Position numbers and translations under genes: made by a program. 6,394 nt of DNA from Firmicutes bacterium UBA995. GTDB lineage: Bacteria > Bacillota > Sulfobacillia > UBA995. This document shows positions 6,151 through 6,394 of this stretch, piece by piece (positions within the stretch are counted from its first letter, which is position 1; every line of letters starts with the position of its first letter). Below the pieces are notes generated by a model. The model was not told where the DNA came from, made no database searches, and saw only the letters and a program-made list of their open reading frames with translations. Where the stretch lies: contig DBBB01000134.1 in NCBI GenBank assembly GCA_002291985.1, positions 1-6,394 on the forward strand, written 5' to 3'.

Positions 6151-6394
6151 AAACGACCCTCCCGTTATTCCATGCCTCCCGATAAATCAGGCCGGGAACA
6201 TCCTTGAGCTCTTCCCACTTCGAGCGCGGAACAACATGGATATCCATGGCCATGGAAATGCCCCGCAAGGCCCTACGGATCCGTACGCTTTCCTTCCTTG
6301 GATTTTCGATATCGTCGCGGGCGACGACGATGACATCAAGATCACTATTGATGTTCGTCTCTCCCCGGACGTAGGAACCGAAAATGAGAAGTTT
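6140..6394 (-). CDS. minimal nucleotidyltransferase (MntA-type), C-terminal part; N-terminus outside window
   Basis: The last 84 residues of a protein enter from the high-coordinate edge. They contain the MNT signature G-S-x10-D-x-D: GSYVRG at 6-11 of the visible part, and SDLDV with D18 and D20. A third acidic residue, D51 in AMDIHVV, completes the metal-binding triad, so the active site looks intact. The C-terminus (VVYES) resembles the usual end of this family at about 100-115 residues, so perhaps 20-30 residues are missing. Known relatives (MntA) act as antitoxins that AMPylate a HEPN RNase toxin; other MNT proteins stand alone. No intact HEPN gene follows. Local GC is lower than in the operon (28/60 at 6301-6360; 32/60 at 6181-6240), which is compatible with horizontal acquisition. 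Confidence 0.8.
   Translation of the reverse strand, partial: KLLIFGSYVRGETNINSDLDVIVVARDDIENPRKESVRIRRALRGISMAMDIHVVPRSKWEELKDVPGLIYREAWNNGRVVYES

Noticed and set aside
5865..6207. Plus-strand ORFs of 71 and 103 codons across the riboswitch region
   Set aside because: They are antisense to the riboswitch, promoter and MNT stop, show no recognisable domain, and the RNA motifs explain the conservation expected there.

Overview
The window is GC-rich (a 60-base count inside btuC, 4441-4500, gives 48 G/C) and nearly everything is coded on the minus strand. The order cmk-plsC-ispH, a cobalamin-controlled importer and many GTG/TTG starts suggest a GC-rich member of the Firmicutes/Clostridia or a related thermophilic lineage. 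This is inference; no rRNA or other taxonomic marker is present.

In transcription order (high to low coordinates): the window opens inside a minimal nucleotidyltransferase (MntA-type) gene that ends at 6140, followed by a 36-codon ORF that may be a remnant of its usual HEPN partner. Next come an inverted repeat, a good sigma-A-type promoter (6014-6043), a cobalamin riboswitch aptamer (5797-5980) and a GC-rich terminator-like hairpin (5717-5741). Then follow btuF-like (binding lipoprotein), btuC-like (permease) and a btuD-like ATPase carrying an unusual C-terminal domain of about 170 residues. After these lie a PflX-like (COG1313) radical SAM protein, cmk (CMP kinase), plsC (acylglycerol-phosphate acyltransferase) and the first 31 codons of ispH.

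The seven genes from btuF to ispH are packed with overlaps of 4 bases or gaps of no more than 22 bases, and I see no clear internal terminator or promoter. The cobalamin riboswitch would control uptake of the vitamin by BtuFCD. How the housekeeping genes cmk, plsC and ispH escape B12 repression, if they do, is the main regulatory puzzle. The most unusual pieces are the ATPase fusion, the radical SAM gene inside a B12 operon and the apparently HEPN-less MNT gene, which sits in DNA of clearly lower GC. I found no transposon, CRISPR array, tRNA or rRNA, and no clearly new multi-gene system.
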